A stretch of DNA of 64,000 nt from Nilaparvata lugens (GCF_014356525.2 NC_052511.1:32142689-32206688); one strand, 5' to 3'; counted from the first letter of the stretch, positions 21,977 through 34,330 are shown. Notes: generated from the letters alone by a model not told the origin. Translations and numbers: made by a program.

Positions 21977-23421
21977 TTTTGCCTATCCTTGTAAATAAAC
22001 AATTAATAGAAACTTTGCTACGGTAGTCAAGAATTCTTTTTATTATATTACTGATTGCTTTCCTTATCACAATTACATAAATAATAACAGTTGTTATCAT
22101 TAGCCTACAGTTTAGTCCTGATTATTGATTTTTTTTCTATTATAGGCCTAATAATTATTATTAGAAATGATTGCTTCTATTAAATTACAATCTGTAAATA
22201 GAAATTCACATAGAACAATCAATTTTCATTCAAATGAAGAGAATTATTGTAAATATGATGGCAGTATTAAACCTTTCGCAGCATCACAAGTATGGTACTG
22301 TATATAGTCCTAGAGATTGTCTTCAAGAGAACAGTATTCACTTTAATTATATTATTATTGATAATAGTGTAGGAATATATTATAATAATTGTGTTTAACG
22401 TCGTCATATAGCATGATTATGCAATAATGAATTTTATGTGTTTATGAATTTTCAATATTTATATAATTCTTTAATAGACTTTTGTAAAAAAAATTCAACC
22501 TTCAGAATGCTTATTGAATGAAAGAATAATATTGAAATTAAGTAATCACTATGCCATATGTTATGTCTAAATATTCAAATAGCGTATAAAAATGCATTGT
22601 TTTTATAAGAATGTTATGCTATAATTTATATTGTATTGTGAATTGACAAGGTAGTATCGGATAATAGTTCCTTCATTATTGAATAGTACTAATAATCCTA
22701 CCTTCACTGGAAAAATTGGATTAATTTCTTCGCAATATAAGCCTGAATTGAATTTCCTACATGCATCTAGATTTTTAAACGGAATAGTTCATAGAATGTC
22801 ATTGAACTAGAACTGATTATATATATTGTAAAATTATAATTACTGTATACCTATTGTAAATAATAGCCCATTTAATAGATGCATATACTATCTGCTGCTT
22901 GACTAAAGCAAGTCTGCAAAACTTAATGTTCCTGTTTGAATAATAATCCTATTTCCGCTTCTAAGTTCCTAGATTGAAGACTCACTATCAAAGCTTGTAA
23001 TTTAATTCAGGTAATCGGCTTGCGTTTTGTCAAATAATAACATATATCACAAATGAATTGTCTTAGCCTATCATGAATACTATGTTTTTTTATTTTGATT
23101 TTGAAAGAAGAGTTTGTTATAGTAGCCTACTGATTCCGTTGAATTAATAAAATGTTGCATATATTTTTGTCTTCTTTTCTCCTGTTACATAATGTCCATA
23201 ACGAAATTGAACTGTGAAATTCTGTTGTAATTTATTATTAGTTAATTATTGTTTGTTATCATGTCACAAATCAGGAAATACCGGAGATAGTCATTATATA
23301 TGAATATAAATATGTGGTAAAATATATAGTGGAAAATGACTATATATAGTCATATATTTTTAGTATTTTAAAGTACCTAAGGAATTTCCCCCCCCAAAAT
23401 CCGATGCTGGATCCGCCCCTA
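21977..23421. other. hAT 3' non-coding arm
   Basis: AT-rich, no frames over 60 codons on the plus strand, inside the hAT element. Ends with the C-run and the right inverted repeat. Confidence 0.7.
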
Positions 23422-24894
23422 GATGAAACGGGTTTAAACTTTAAAATGTTGCCCATTAAAACCTTAGCAGCTAGGCAGGAACAATCAGCTCTGGGATACA
23501 AGAAAAGCAAGGAAAGGGTTACTGTTCTACTCTGTGCAAATCAGTCAGGTGACAACAAACTAAGATTGTTGCTTATTGGGAAAGTAAAAAAGCCTAGGGC
23601 TTTTAAAAACTTGAACATGGACATTCTTCCAGTAAAATACGAAAACCAGAAAAATGCCTGGATGGACTCTTCAATTTTTAAAAGATGGTTTTTCAATGAG
23701 TTTGTCCCCAGTGTGAAAAAGTTTTCAGATGAAAACAATCCCCCCCATCAAGCTCTCTTGCTATTGGACAATGCACCAACTCACCCAGACGAAAGTGTAT
23801 TGGTCAGTGGTGACATAAGAGCCATTTTCTTACCACCAAATGTAATGTCTCTATTGCAGCCACTAGATCAAGGAGTCATTGAAAATCTTAAAAGGCACTA
23901 CAGACAAAAACTACTAAAACAGTTGCTGTTAAATTTGGATAATGAAGTGACAGTTGTCCAAAGTTTGAAAAAAATTAACCTCAAAGATGTAATTTTTTGG
24001 TTGGATGAATCGTGGAAGAACGTAAAACAATCAACTTTACAGAAAAGCTGGAAAAACATTTCCCTCAACAATGGCTCTGAACCCTCTGAAGATGACGAAG
24101 ATGAGTTGCTATTAATTCACCTTTTGAATCGAATGCCAGTTGCCGAACCCTTGACAGATGATGACGTCAACCAGTGGTTGAATGACGATGAAGACTATGA
24201 GCTGTCTGATGAGGCCATTGTTTATTTGGTAGAAAACCCCGAGAACAACAATGATGATGACAATGAATCAGCTGGCCAAGATTCAGACGACAAAATCAGC
24301 CACACAGAGGGTCTGAGTGCGATCGAGAAGGCTCTGCTGTACGTCGAACAACAAGACTACACTACTCCAGCAGACATCGCAATGTTGCGGCGACTGCGCA
24401 GTTTGGCAGCTAAGAAGCGAAGCAGTTCGATTACACAAAGAACTGTCAAAGATTTTTTCAAACCTTTGTAACTTTTTAATACTTTAAAGTATGTACTACT
24501 ATTATCTGGTTGTGTGGTTTTGAATATAGTTCATGTTGGTGTACATCACATGGTACATATTTTTATTTGATTTCCTTAACCCCTTATTTAGATTAGGCCC
24601 TCCGTGTTAACCGAGTATTTGACTATCCGAGGTTGTAGCAGTCCCGATTAACTCGGTTAATCGGGACTCTAGTGTACTTTTAAATGACAATATGTTGATA
24701 TAATTAGAAATGTTTTGATTATTCTTGAATAATAAACACAAATAACATAGTCGAGAACTTAATATGAGCCAGTTAAAATCAAAGTATTCTGGATGTATTG
24801 ATTGAATGTAGAGAACAAACAAATTTATTATGCTCCACAGTGCTAAGAAATTACATTTTTTACCTACCTCCTGAAAAATCACACTGATTTCCAG

Positions 24895-25672
24895 GGGCTC
24901 CTCGTTGGATCAGGTGGAGGTGGAGTGTTCCAGATTCATTCAGAAGAGGCGAAGCTGTGGTTTACTGCTAATAGACTGAAGCTCAATGAGGAAAAGACAA
25001 ATGTACTGATGTGCACATTGAAGAGGCAAGCAGCTGAAGTGGAGCCAGTCAAATTGCTGGGCTTCTGAATAGATGGAAAACTTAGCTGGAATTACCATGT
25101 GAATCCGGTATGTGAGATGCTGTCTAGAGTGATCTACCTCCTGAGAAAGTTGAGACATGTGGTTGACCGAAGATACTTGGTGATGGCATACCATGCACTG
25201 TTTGAGAGTCACCTGATGTATGGGATGCTGCTGTGGGATCATGCTCCGGCTGTACAGAATATCCTACTTCTGCAAAAGAGAGCATTGAGGTTAATGTCGT
25301 TTTCAGGCTATAGAGATCATTGTCGTCCCATGTTCAGGAGTTTTGGTGTTCTCACCATCTACAGCCAATACATACTGAGCTCGCTGTTGTATGTCAAGAA
25401 AAATCAAGACAAACCACTCAAGTGGAGTGACATACACAGCCACAACACTCGACATGCTGCCAAACTGGAATTACCTCAATGCAGACCTCCAGCAGTTTTC
25501 CTGCTCAGGCCATTCGACTTTTCAACACACTGCCGAGGGAGGTGCAAGACATGCGATATGTAGAGTTCTGTGCTGCAGTAAGAAATGGGCTGCTAGATAG
25601 GCCTCTGTATTCCCTACAGGAGTGGGATGAGGTACCTCTTTTTGGGGTTGCTGCTCCTCCACTACACAAATA
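24895..25672 (+). pseudogene. LINE ORF2 fragment (RT thumb and C-terminus)
   Basis: Reads 'AKLWFTANRLKLNEEKTNVL' (the motif after the YADD box), 'VKLLGF', stop, 'IDGKLSWNYHV', then 'YLLRKLRHVVDRRYLVMAYH', 'ESHLMYGMLLWDHA', 'LQKRALRLMSFSGYRDHCRP' and 'HSHNTRHAAKLELPQCR'. A frameshift near 25480 moves to 'SSSFPAQAIRLFNTLPREVQ'. It shares GYxDHCRP and the following segment with the LINE at 58.2-61.2 kb, so both belong to one clade. Only about 260 codons of the 3' end are present, a typical 5' truncation. Confidence 0.8.
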
Positions 25673-25989
25673 ACCATTTCGTGGTTATTATCTCTTTTGA
25701 AATGACACTGCCGATCTGGAAACCCTAGTCCTGGGCAACGGCCTCAAATATCAAGTATTGTCAATTTACAGATACGAGGTATTAATTATAATTAGACTGG
25801 AGCCCTCGTCTACAATGATAACAGCTGATAGACAAATTTGAAAATAGTGAACTAGAATAACACAAAATGGCGATTTTGCAATGCATCACAGGATGGTGTT
25901 TTGGGTTTTATAATACATAATTATTTGATTTCACTATGGATTTGAATTGAAGCGGCAGAAGATGTGAACTTCTTGCCAACCTAACAAGA

Positions 25990-26215
25990 AACTAGACCTA
26001 CCCAAGTAGCACAGAACCTAGGCCCAACATTGAAAATTAGTTGGCGTTGGTGGGGATTGGTTGGTTGGGGTGCCAACCAAAAGCCATTTTTGGCCCGACC
26101 AATAATTGCAATCAATGGGCCATCTAATCTGTTTTCTTTGGGGCCAACCTTTAATTGCATTCATTCGGCCAACAGATGTGGTTATATTTTGGGCCAACCA
26201 AAAATTGCATTAACA
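25990..26215. repeat. degenerate GGCCAACC / AATTGCA repeat
   Basis: The pair TTTGGCC(C)AACCAA and AATTGCATT recurs about four times at 40-50-base spacing (26072-26210). It gives a Leu/Trp-rich chance frame of 103 codons. I read it as a decayed tandem repeat. Confidence 0.5.
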
Positions 26216-26411
26216 TCACTGTGCATGTTATCATTATGCTTGCATCTATTTTATTATATTATAATGAAATGTGTTTTGCTAAGACCACCACAATTACTAC
26301 TAATTATTATAGGCAAGCTAGTCGACTACTACCGTATGTAATATATAACTTGGTAGGTACTATTTATTATAATAAATAATATTTAATATAAATATACCGG
26401 TATATCATAAA

Positions 26412-26430
26412 TTATATATATATATATAAT
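26412..26430. repeat. (TA)n microsatellite
   Basis: Short TA run inside a TA-rich stretch upstream of the DUF4806 gene. Confidence 0.7.
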
Positions 26431-26859
26431 AAATTATTTTCTGGGGTCTCACCTCGTCAGCACTCGTCATAATCAACCAATTATTGCTAACTTGCTAAGA
26501 AGTAATAGTATGAATAAGGATAAAATAGTCGATGCTTTAATTAATCGAAGCTCAAACATCAATTCCATATAACTATCGATAGGCATCTATCTCACCAGCA
26601 AACAACATTTTTTGTTATAAAAGCGATGTCTTGAACACCAAAAGTCTGAACCTCAAACTTCTAAAAAATATTTTTGATACCTCGATTTTTTATATCTAAA
26701 TAGAAGATTAATGTTTTTCAAAGTAGGCTCACCTTAATGGTAATTGGAAATACAGTATTGATATAAATATTGATAATATCGGCTTCAGAATATCGATACT
26801 CGATATTCGGCCACTCATCGGCTGATGCCTTGTGGCTTGCTCGTTGGTTGGCTGTAGTT

Positions 26860-26929
26860 GCCTTTGCCTGTCTGCCATTTTGGATTGCTGTGTAGTATTT
26901 GCTGATCGTTGTGCGTTCATTGTGGATTG
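26860..26929 (+). other. possible 5' untranslated exon of the DUF4806 gene
   Basis: A relatively GC-rich patch ends TGTGGATTG|GTGAGT, a strong donor, and the next convincing acceptor is TTTTGTTCTAG before 28262, which leads straight into the coding exon. The exon start is unknown and the link rests on splice-site quality alone. Confidence 0.35.
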
Positions 26930-28282
26930 GTGAGTAAAACAACTTTATATTCTTGATTAATCACTATATTTATGATAAACTATAAAAGCAATATCGTTTT
27001 CCATGTTATTATCAAGTTTATTTTGATTTTAATGCAATCAAAATGATCTTGAATTCTTATTGGGATAGGCTAGAAGCATGCTCCACTTTGTTTTTACTGG
27101 ATTATACCTTACAATCATGCCATTTTTTATAAAATTTTGTTCCTTAAAAAATAAGTAATTTGCCTCCTGTAAAAAACATCTATCATTTATATCAATTAAG
27201 TCAGAAGTTTTAAAATTGCATTTCTCATCTTTTCATAGATGTATAATATGGTTCTTAATAATTATATATTCTCTATTCAGATTGTTCCAGCAAGTTCACA
27301 CTTGGTGGACTTTAAAAATTCCTACGTTTACACTGATCTTTTGAATTCAACTAATTCACACTATTATTTTAATATTAGCCTACCTCGATCAAACTGTAGA
27401 GGAATGATAAGTTACAAGTTTTAGGCTACTTTTAATGTGCTATTTCTATGATCAAAACCCCAATCATAACTTCTTTTATGCTAGGTTAGTTTTGTTCTAG
27501 TTTAGCTTAAGTTATTATTATATTCTCAGCATAAATGCGCAGTTACTCTTGGAGTTGTGACTAGACAGGTTAGGCTAGCTTCTGAAAATAGGTTTTGTAA
27601 GTTTATTATTAGGCTATAGGCTATTTAACTTGATTAAAATTAGAACTAGATAACCTAATAAGGTCAATTTATTTTCTAACTAAATTGTGGGAAAACGACC
27701 ACCACTTGATATTTATTGTCCTAGTATAACAAAAAGTTGAAATGAATTCAAGGTTTATTTTTTAATTTATTCAATTATTGGCATAAAAATAACTTAGAAA
27801 ATTTATTATAAGATTTATCTTAAGATGGTATCATACTTCACTGTTAACTTATATGCCATCTAGATGCTACTAGTACGGTAACTTAACTCATTTCTACTTA
27901 GCACAAAGCTGCAAAGCGTTTGGCTCTAGCTAGACATTTTAATGCCATGTTTTGTAAGTCCATGATGAGACTAAATTCTTTGTATTTAAAAAAATAGTAG
28001 GTAAGCTTACACATCTTGACTATAAGCTTAATCCAGTGAAATCCGATTTTTAAAACTCTTTTCAAGTCATAATGTTGGTTAAGGGAAACATGTGCCAACA
28101 TATTTTTTCAGTTAACTTTGATTTGGCACTTATCAAATAGATAACACTGCAACTCAATTCTAATATCTTTCATTATAATGATTGTTCCAATCACCAGATT
28201 ACAAGATAACAAGTTATTTACAGGTCCCAGCTTATCCGAATTCAAAATGTTTTTGTTCTAGGGACTATTATTCGAAGCAGCT

Positions 28283-31200
28283 ATGTTATTTGCTGTGATT
28301 GAGTTTGAGAAAAACTCAGGTGAAGGATTAGCTATTATTCGTGAAGAGTGGATGACTCTGAGAAAAAAAGAGTGCTTTTGGCCTCCTTATAAGAATTCGA
28401 TTGCATTCAATAAATGCCTGTTAAATTCAAAAGATACACATGAAGAAACTTGGCCCCTCTATGAGATGAAGAGAGTTTTTTATAGAACAGGTCAGTAATG
28501 TAGATGAATAATTTGAGACTAAAGGCTATGCAAACACAATACAAATTTAATTTTGCTTTCTAATATGTTTTTAATTACCTATAAACAATTTCAGATTTGA
28601 GATAATCAAGATGGTTCAATATTTAAACAATCTCAAGCTTTGATATGTTAATTTTATTCTTCCTTCTTATCATAACATTATAACATATTTCATTTACAAT
28701 ATATTATGTTGGAATAATTCCTACATAAGTGATCAATTTTCAAATATTGTTCATCAAGTAACTATATAACTTATAAAAAATATTATTAATCCATTCACTT
28801 TTAATTAGATCCCATGTAATTGAAAATGTAAATACTTTTTTCAGATGATATTCGGAAAGCTAGAGAGAAGTTGAGGAAAGCAGAATCAGATTCTGAAGTT
28901 CTCACTGAATTTGATGAAGGTGGAAAAGAAAAGCAAAAAAGAAGACCGGTAAAGAAAATACTATTCAGTAGTGACAGTGAAGATGAAGCTCCGGTTACAA
29001 AACAAATTGAATATCCAGAACCACCTTCAGAACTACTTGTTGATGTAGAAGCTCAACACATCCTGACAACGAATGGTGAGTTGAGTAGATGTTTGTGTTA
29101 TACGGAATGTTTCCACAAGTACTGACCCCAGTATCACTACGGTGCTCTCAAGTGAAAACTAACGAAAATGTTTTTGGAAAAAGGCAAATTCTCTTTAGTT
29201 ATCCTGTACTCCCTCAATTGATTTTTCATTATTTCTCATTTTTTATGATTGGATTTCTCAAAATAAGTTATCATGCTTCTCAGACTTTCCTCTCTACATT
29301 TTTAGAATGATGAAAATATGTAATATATATTTAATAGTAGTTAATAATTATTTCCCCCAAATATTTCAATTATTAGGGTACATTGTATTTCCTTACAGAA
29401 TCATTCATAGCAGGGGATTCAGATTTGGAGAAGCCGATTGAAGAGTCATGCCTGGTCTCTTCAGAACACACTGCTGGCCACAACATATCATTTACTCCTC
29501 AGGGTACAAACAGTGGGCATTCAGTTACTTCAAGTTCATCTAAAGGTACACTATTCATTATTCAATCTTGGATCAACTTTTTATGTAGAGTACTGAGTAG
29601 AGAGTTATATAGCTATCCTAGAGTACCTAAACTGTAATTCTAGGATAGTTTTAGTGAGCTTGTGTTTCTCAACTTTTGGTTTTGGTATTATGCCAGTAGT
29701 GAGCTGTTCTATAGTGACTTATTCTCTTATTTCAATAAACCAAAAATACATGGAGATTTAAAACCACAAACTAGCAGGTAACAGATGGGGGCCTAGCCCA
29801 TTGCGTCATTGTGTTGCTGGGAATAAGTTATTTGTTCTTCAGTGTAGAACACTGCAGTCACTTGAATAATGATAATCTATTGATGATTTCTGTAAAATTG
29901 GAGTGCCATAAGAAATTCTGTTCAACAGATATCTTGCTTAAAGATAGAAACAATGACAAGAACAAGGAGAACTGGGTGGTCAATGATTCCTTGATAGAGA
30001 GACTTGAATATCATTTACTACAATGGGGTATGTGCATCCGCGCTCTTAATAGCAGTAGAAATCACAGTAGAAAATTTAATATCATTGTTTTTTTTTAGGG
30101 CTCGATGTTCTTGCAGGCCATTTGGCAAGAATAAATAGAAGATTGGATGATATTGAAAAGAATCAGAGTGAAATTTTAGCAAGGTTGTGTCCAACAAAGC
30201 CTGCTATGAACATTATTCCTCCTGATATAAAACTCCCCTGCAAAACATTGGACGAGATTAGTGACTTGGAAGATTGGTTGCTGGACGACACTAATAAACA
30301 ATCTTTGGTGAGTAGGCCTAAACTACCAAGTAAAGCTCAAAACCAGTGATAAAATTAATAGATTCTATTATTGGTATAAGATTTTAGACCACCATCAAAT
30401 AAGCATGAGATATTTGAACAATTTCCAGGGGTTCTATAGAAAAACTATGTTAATTTGAAAAGCTGTACACAAATAAGATAGGCCTACCTAGTTTTAATTT
30501 TCAACATAGAAGGTTTGCTTCTAATAAAGTGATGAGATCATTTTTTGAAATCCAGTTATTTCTTTTTTAGTAGCTCTTCATTTTTCAAGTTTAATAAGAA
30601 TAATTTTCAATCTTTTATGCAATCAATTAGCACAAAAAATCGTACAGGCGTTCTTGTCATCGACAAAATCTCATTTAACAACTAAAATCTCCTCATGCAG
30701 TGACTAAAAATATTTTCCACCAATAAATTAATTGTGTTTTCTTGAGATGACCCAACTTCAACGAGGTTTCTGAGACCCTTCAACAAAGCATGGGTGTCCT
30801 GCTAGTGTCTGCTATTATTATGACATATTTTTTTGTTAATCCAGATCAAATCCTCATATTTCCTTTTTCTCAACCTAATTATTTGTCAATTGAATGAGTG
30901 AGTAATATAGCTGTCTTATTATTTCCATAACAGATAACAAATTTGAGTCTTCTGGGTGGGAAAAAAGTTGGAAGAGTTGTGCGCAATATACTTGAAAAGA
31001 TTTTCACCAATGATGTTGCCGAACTTTTCAATTGGACAGGCAGACACAGCAAACGCTGTTTGAAAGATTTGGCTGTGATGAAACTCATACCTGGTAAGTA
31101 TATTGCAATAGCTACAGGATGTCTTGTAACTCTCTGACACTACTTCTAGGTATTGCTGCATTAAGATTTGTAGATTCACCAGGTTGGGCAGTCACCATAA

Positions 31201-31996
31201 GAGCCCAGCAGTCCACTTTTTCCGAGATTATGACATCAAGTGGAATCCACTCTACTATACCTATATATTCAAGATACAACATTTATCTAGGAATCAGTTC
31301 CAACAGATGATGTTTGGAAATAAAAAAATACCGTTAACAATATTATAAATCTAAATAATTGAAATGATCATAAAAACAGTAATATGATGATAGACAGTTT
31401 AATAATTGAAAATTTACAGCTACATTGATTGCTTTGATAAAAATGTTACTGTTCATTTACTCTTTCAAATCCTGATTTATCAGGTTTATGTTGGTTGCAA
31501 AACTTAGCAGGTTTTATATCTGGAATTCAATTCTCAAACCAATCTAGCAATCTAAAATGCTAGTTTATATCCAGATTATCAAGTTATATCACTTTAAATT
31601 TGAAACAGCTTGTTTTTCAGCATATTGTGTAAAATATTCAAATAACTACTGTAGTTTCCAACTTCCAAGTGGTTTTAACAGATATATTGTAGTCATTTTA
31701 ACATTGAACCTGGCCTTTTTGATATCTGAATAAATCAACAACAAACTTTAACTTTGTAAATCTATATATGCAGAATATGTCCCAGATAACTTCTAATTTG
31801 ATAAACTTATATTTTATCTAATGATTTGTTTTCAGGTGCTGTAAGGAAACAAAAAAACTTATCAAGTGCTACGGATGATGAAATAAATACCAACATTGCA
31901 AATTGGTTCAGATTTTCGAAGGATAGAAATGGAGGACGAGAGCAAAGACGAAAGGACAAGCCAAGACAAGATCACCAGGACCAGCAGAGACAGTAA
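28283..31996 (+). CDS. DUF4806-domain protein, seven coding exons, intact
   Basis: Exons: 28283-28490, 28845-29075, 29399-29545, 29929-30027, 30099-30307, 30934-31093, 31836-31996. All introns are GT-AG, and the junction phases fit without a break for 404 codons. The ATG lies 21 bases into an exon that starts at 28262 after TTCTAG. The N-terminus ('AVIEFEKNSGEGLAIIREEW') is a compact domain often seen at the start of these arthropod proteins. A charged, probably disordered middle follows ('RRPVKKILFSSDSEDEAP'). Exons 5-6 hold a predicted coil ('ARINRRLDDIEKNQSEIL') and 'KTLDEISDLEDWLLDD'. Exons 6-7 contain the DUF4806 core: 'LLGGKKVGRVVRNILEKIF' and 'ELFNWTGRHSKRCLKDLAVM'. The molecular function of DUF4806 is not known to me; chromatin or transposon association is only a guess. 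It is the one unbroken multi-exon gene here. Confidence 0.88.
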
Positions 31997-32285
31997 AAAA
32001 TACCATGGTTTATCAAAAAGAACTAATAACAGAAAGTTAGCAAAAGAAAAACAAAAAATCAAACAACAGTTACTTGAATTGTGCACTCCTGTTGCAAATT
32101 GTGTTCAATCTGAAAATAGCACTCATGAATCCCATGATAACTCACTTGATATCTCAAATCAATTTGATAATTTATCAGGAAGTAAAGAAAGTTTTCCTTA
32201 CAGTTCCAGTTCTGATAGTAGTATAAGTAGTAGTTTCAGTGATGTTTCAAATTATTCTGACAATAAGGACACTAATCATTATTAA
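31896..32285 (+). other. overlapping open frame across the 3' end of the DUF4806 gene
   Basis: 130 codons open in a different frame from the last coding exon: a Lys/Gln-rich helical stretch ('KLAKEKQKIKQQLLELC') followed by an acidic Ser-rich tail ('YSSSSDSSISSSFSDVS'). The composition looks protein-like, not random. It could be the original C-terminus reached by a frameshift near 31900-31990, or an alternative exon frame. I do not call it as a gene. Confidence 0.35.
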
Positions 32286-32541
32286 ACGAAAATCCAAAGT
32301 AAATTCTGTAAACCAGACTTCTGCTTCTGCAAATATTGACGACAGGGTGAACATATAGATGGAAATTTGATAACAGCTTCTATCCAAAAATTATTACATC
32401 ATGCAGGACTTGCAAATAATTTTTAGATAGTAGCTCTCATTGAATTTCGTTCCAGCCGTTCATCCTGTTGTCAATATTTGCAGTAGCAGAAGTCTTCGGG
32501 GTGGTTTACAGCATTTAACTTTGAATTATCGTTTACTAATA
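32275..32541. repeat. large imperfect fold-back 3' of the DUF4806 gene
   Basis: Left arm about 32275-32352, right arm about 32458-32541. The core GCAAATATTGACGACAGGGT pairs with the complement of ATCCTGTTGTCAATATTTGC. Pairing extends outward through TTTACAG-ATTTA-CTTTG-ATT-TCGTTTA with scattered mismatches. The loop is about 105 bases. Confidence 0.75.
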
Positions 32542-33538
32542 ATTATTTATTCATTAGCATTTGAACAAATGCAATTTCTCATTTTTTCCATCTGTAATTT
32601 ATCAAATGTAATTGTAATGTAAATGCAGTTGTAATGTAATTTTTCAAATAGAACAATGTGTCATGTGATACATAATCAATATTAAGAAATATTCTAATAA
32701 GTTTGGTTTCCTGGTATTGCCGCATGTTTGGAAATAATACTTCATTTAACCCTAGAAATCCCAAAACAAAATTAATCCGTTCGAGGTTGAAAAATCCTTA
32801 GAAAAGGGATAAATCCCTAGAAGTGACATCACTGTCCAGGACTTGAAGAAATAACCATGTGGGAAATTCTCAATATTTTACTGTTGCATTGTTGTCATTA
32901 TAGCAGAACAGCTGATTGAAGCGGGCTAATTCAAATGAATAGGTTCTCCAAACTATTTAGTAACAATATTATTTTGTGAAAATACATTTCGATTTATTTT
33001 TAGGCCTATTCAAAGCAAAACCTATCCTTTTGAAACATGAATGAATAAACATTTCATTTTATGTTATGCTATACCTATAATTGATAATTAATTAATCGTT
33101 ATTTAGTCAACTCGGTTGATCATTAATCCAAACGATGATTTTGGAATAAAAATTTTAGTAGGATATTGAGTTGGAAAACGTATTTGTTTTGAAAAAAAAC
33201 TGGAATAATAATCTATTATTGTTATATTTTTATTATCAATATTCTGAGTATTATATTGATTAATAACATTCACATTAGAAGATGAAAAACTCCAAGGCAA
33301 TCCTTGTATTATTTTTCTTGAACATTTTTTAGGTTATGTCACAGTTGTGAAATAAGGTTAGATTTTTAAACACTTTTATTCTAGTTTCTCTGACAAACTT
33401 CTAACGTGCCATGGTTTCTCGATTATATCTCGGCTCACAGGCCACATAGAGCCTTTTGGTTTTCACTAGCTGATTGGTACCATCTGACACTACAGTTTAA
33501 GTAAAATTTTGATTGAAGGATTCAAGGAGGAAATCAAA
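32542..33538. other. no recognisable gene
   Basis: AT-rich, with only chance frames on both strands; no repeat structure that I can see. Confidence 0.5.
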
Positions 33539-34330
33539 ATGGTGCTCACAAAGACACAAGAACAAAGAAAATCTGAGAAGGAGAAGGAGCAACGACGAAA
33601 ATAGGCAGCAATTGAGACCGCTGAGCAAAAGGAGAAGCGACAGAAACAAAGTCGAGCCCGATTCAAAAAAATTGTTTTAAATCAAGCATCCCCTGCTAGA
33701 AGTGCAAGATTAGATGGCCAAAAGAAACCCGACACAGTAAAGAGGAGAGAAGAGGAAGAGGATGCACAAATTGAATGATTGCTGGCAGAGAAACAGAAGA
33801 GACTGGTAAACAAGGCAAAGAAGATGGAATTCAAAAAAGTAGCACTACGCAACCTTGATAGAAATATTTCCGAAATGCTCTTCCTTGCTGAAGAAACTCC
33901 AGAACAAAGAGTAGCCCGTCAGCAAGCCAATCTAGTACAACATGCAGCATCTTGCCTCGCTCAAGATCAAAAAGTTTGAAAAGGATATTAATGTCTATGC
34001 TGATCAATGGTGCGAAATCTGCCATAAAACTTGTTATCCAAACCAAATGAAGCCGTTCAAGATGCCATCACCAGCTCCAATCCATCTCTCAGATGAATTG
34101 CAAATCAAGTCATCCCTGAACGTCTGTCACACATACCACAGACATCTCAGCTACAAGAAAAAGCATGAGAGGAAAGACGATTTTCCACCGAAAGCATACT
34201 AGAACAACTTGTATCCTGATGAAATTCCAGATGAATTTAAGCAGCTGACAACTGCGGAAATCGGATTGCTGACAAGAATTGAGCCATACATGGAAATTAT
34301 AAAGTATGGTGGTAACCCTTTCCAGAAGGG
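33539..34330 (+). pseudogene. Helitron-like / DUF6570-type fragment
   Basis: From ATG 33539 a very basic, helical stretch runs in one frame to 33979 with in-frame stops at 33602-33604 and 33776-33778 ('EQRKSEKEKEQRRK', 'SPARSARLDGQKK'). After a frameshift comes a knuckle, 'WCEICHKTCYPNQM', and, past another stop, 'LYPDEIPDEFKQLTTAEIGL' with 'RIEPYMEIIKYGG'. The order basic leader, CxxC, then xxIPxEL..LT..E..LL..I.P...I resembles the N-terminal region of animal Helitron proteins (DUF6570). No Rep or helicase motif follows. Moderate confidence. Confidence 0.45.

Larger units (their letters stand above)
17578..23421 (+). mobile_element. hAT transposon, 5844 bp, nested in Tigger
   Basis: Ends CAGGCGCGGATCC (17578-17590) and the reverse complement of TAGGGGCGGATCC (23409-23421), inverted repeats with two mismatches. 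They resemble the CAGGGGCGGATCC ends common in animal hAT elements. A G-run and C-runs lie just inside both ends. The element carries a hAT transposase with a single-codon first exon and long AT-rich non-coding arms (17.6-18.6 kb and 22.0-23.4 kb). Confidence 0.92.
17027..24471 (+). pseudogene. Tigger-type transposase, split into 17027-17577 and 23430-24471
   Basis: N-terminal part: 'MSMKRKRVVLSLEDKLCALK' with a psq/CENP-B-like helix-turn-helix ('SDLGVGEVTVGDWRRK'), then a second CENP-B-type DNA-binding domain ('SGPILQAKALEFY', 'ASIGWLDWWKKRYGVR'). The DDE core starts at 'IYNCDET'; the hAT element interrupts it inside the Thr codon. The second part continues with 'GLNFKMLPIKTLA', 'LLLLDNAPTH' (second Asp) and 'LLQPLDQGVIENLKRHYR' (third Asp), and ends in an acidic linker and 'ITQRTVKDFFKPL'. 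The two parts are in the same frame across the 8-bp duplication, total 530 codons. Apart from the insertion I see no damage. The tail has the PCNA-binding pattern QxxVxxFF known for pogo transposases. Confidence 0.9.
16763..24674 (+). mobile_element. Tigger/pogo-type DNA transposon interrupted by a hAT element
   Basis: Inverted ends: CATTAGAGTCTCGATTAACCGA at 16763-16784 and its reverse complement with two mismatches at 24653-24674. A TA dinucleotide flanks each side (16761-16762, 24675-24676), the usual target duplication of Tc1/mariner/pogo elements. Further CCGAG/CTCGG motifs are repeated inside both ends. Without the hAT insertion and its target duplication the element is about 2.06 kb, a normal Tigger size. 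Confidence 0.9.
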
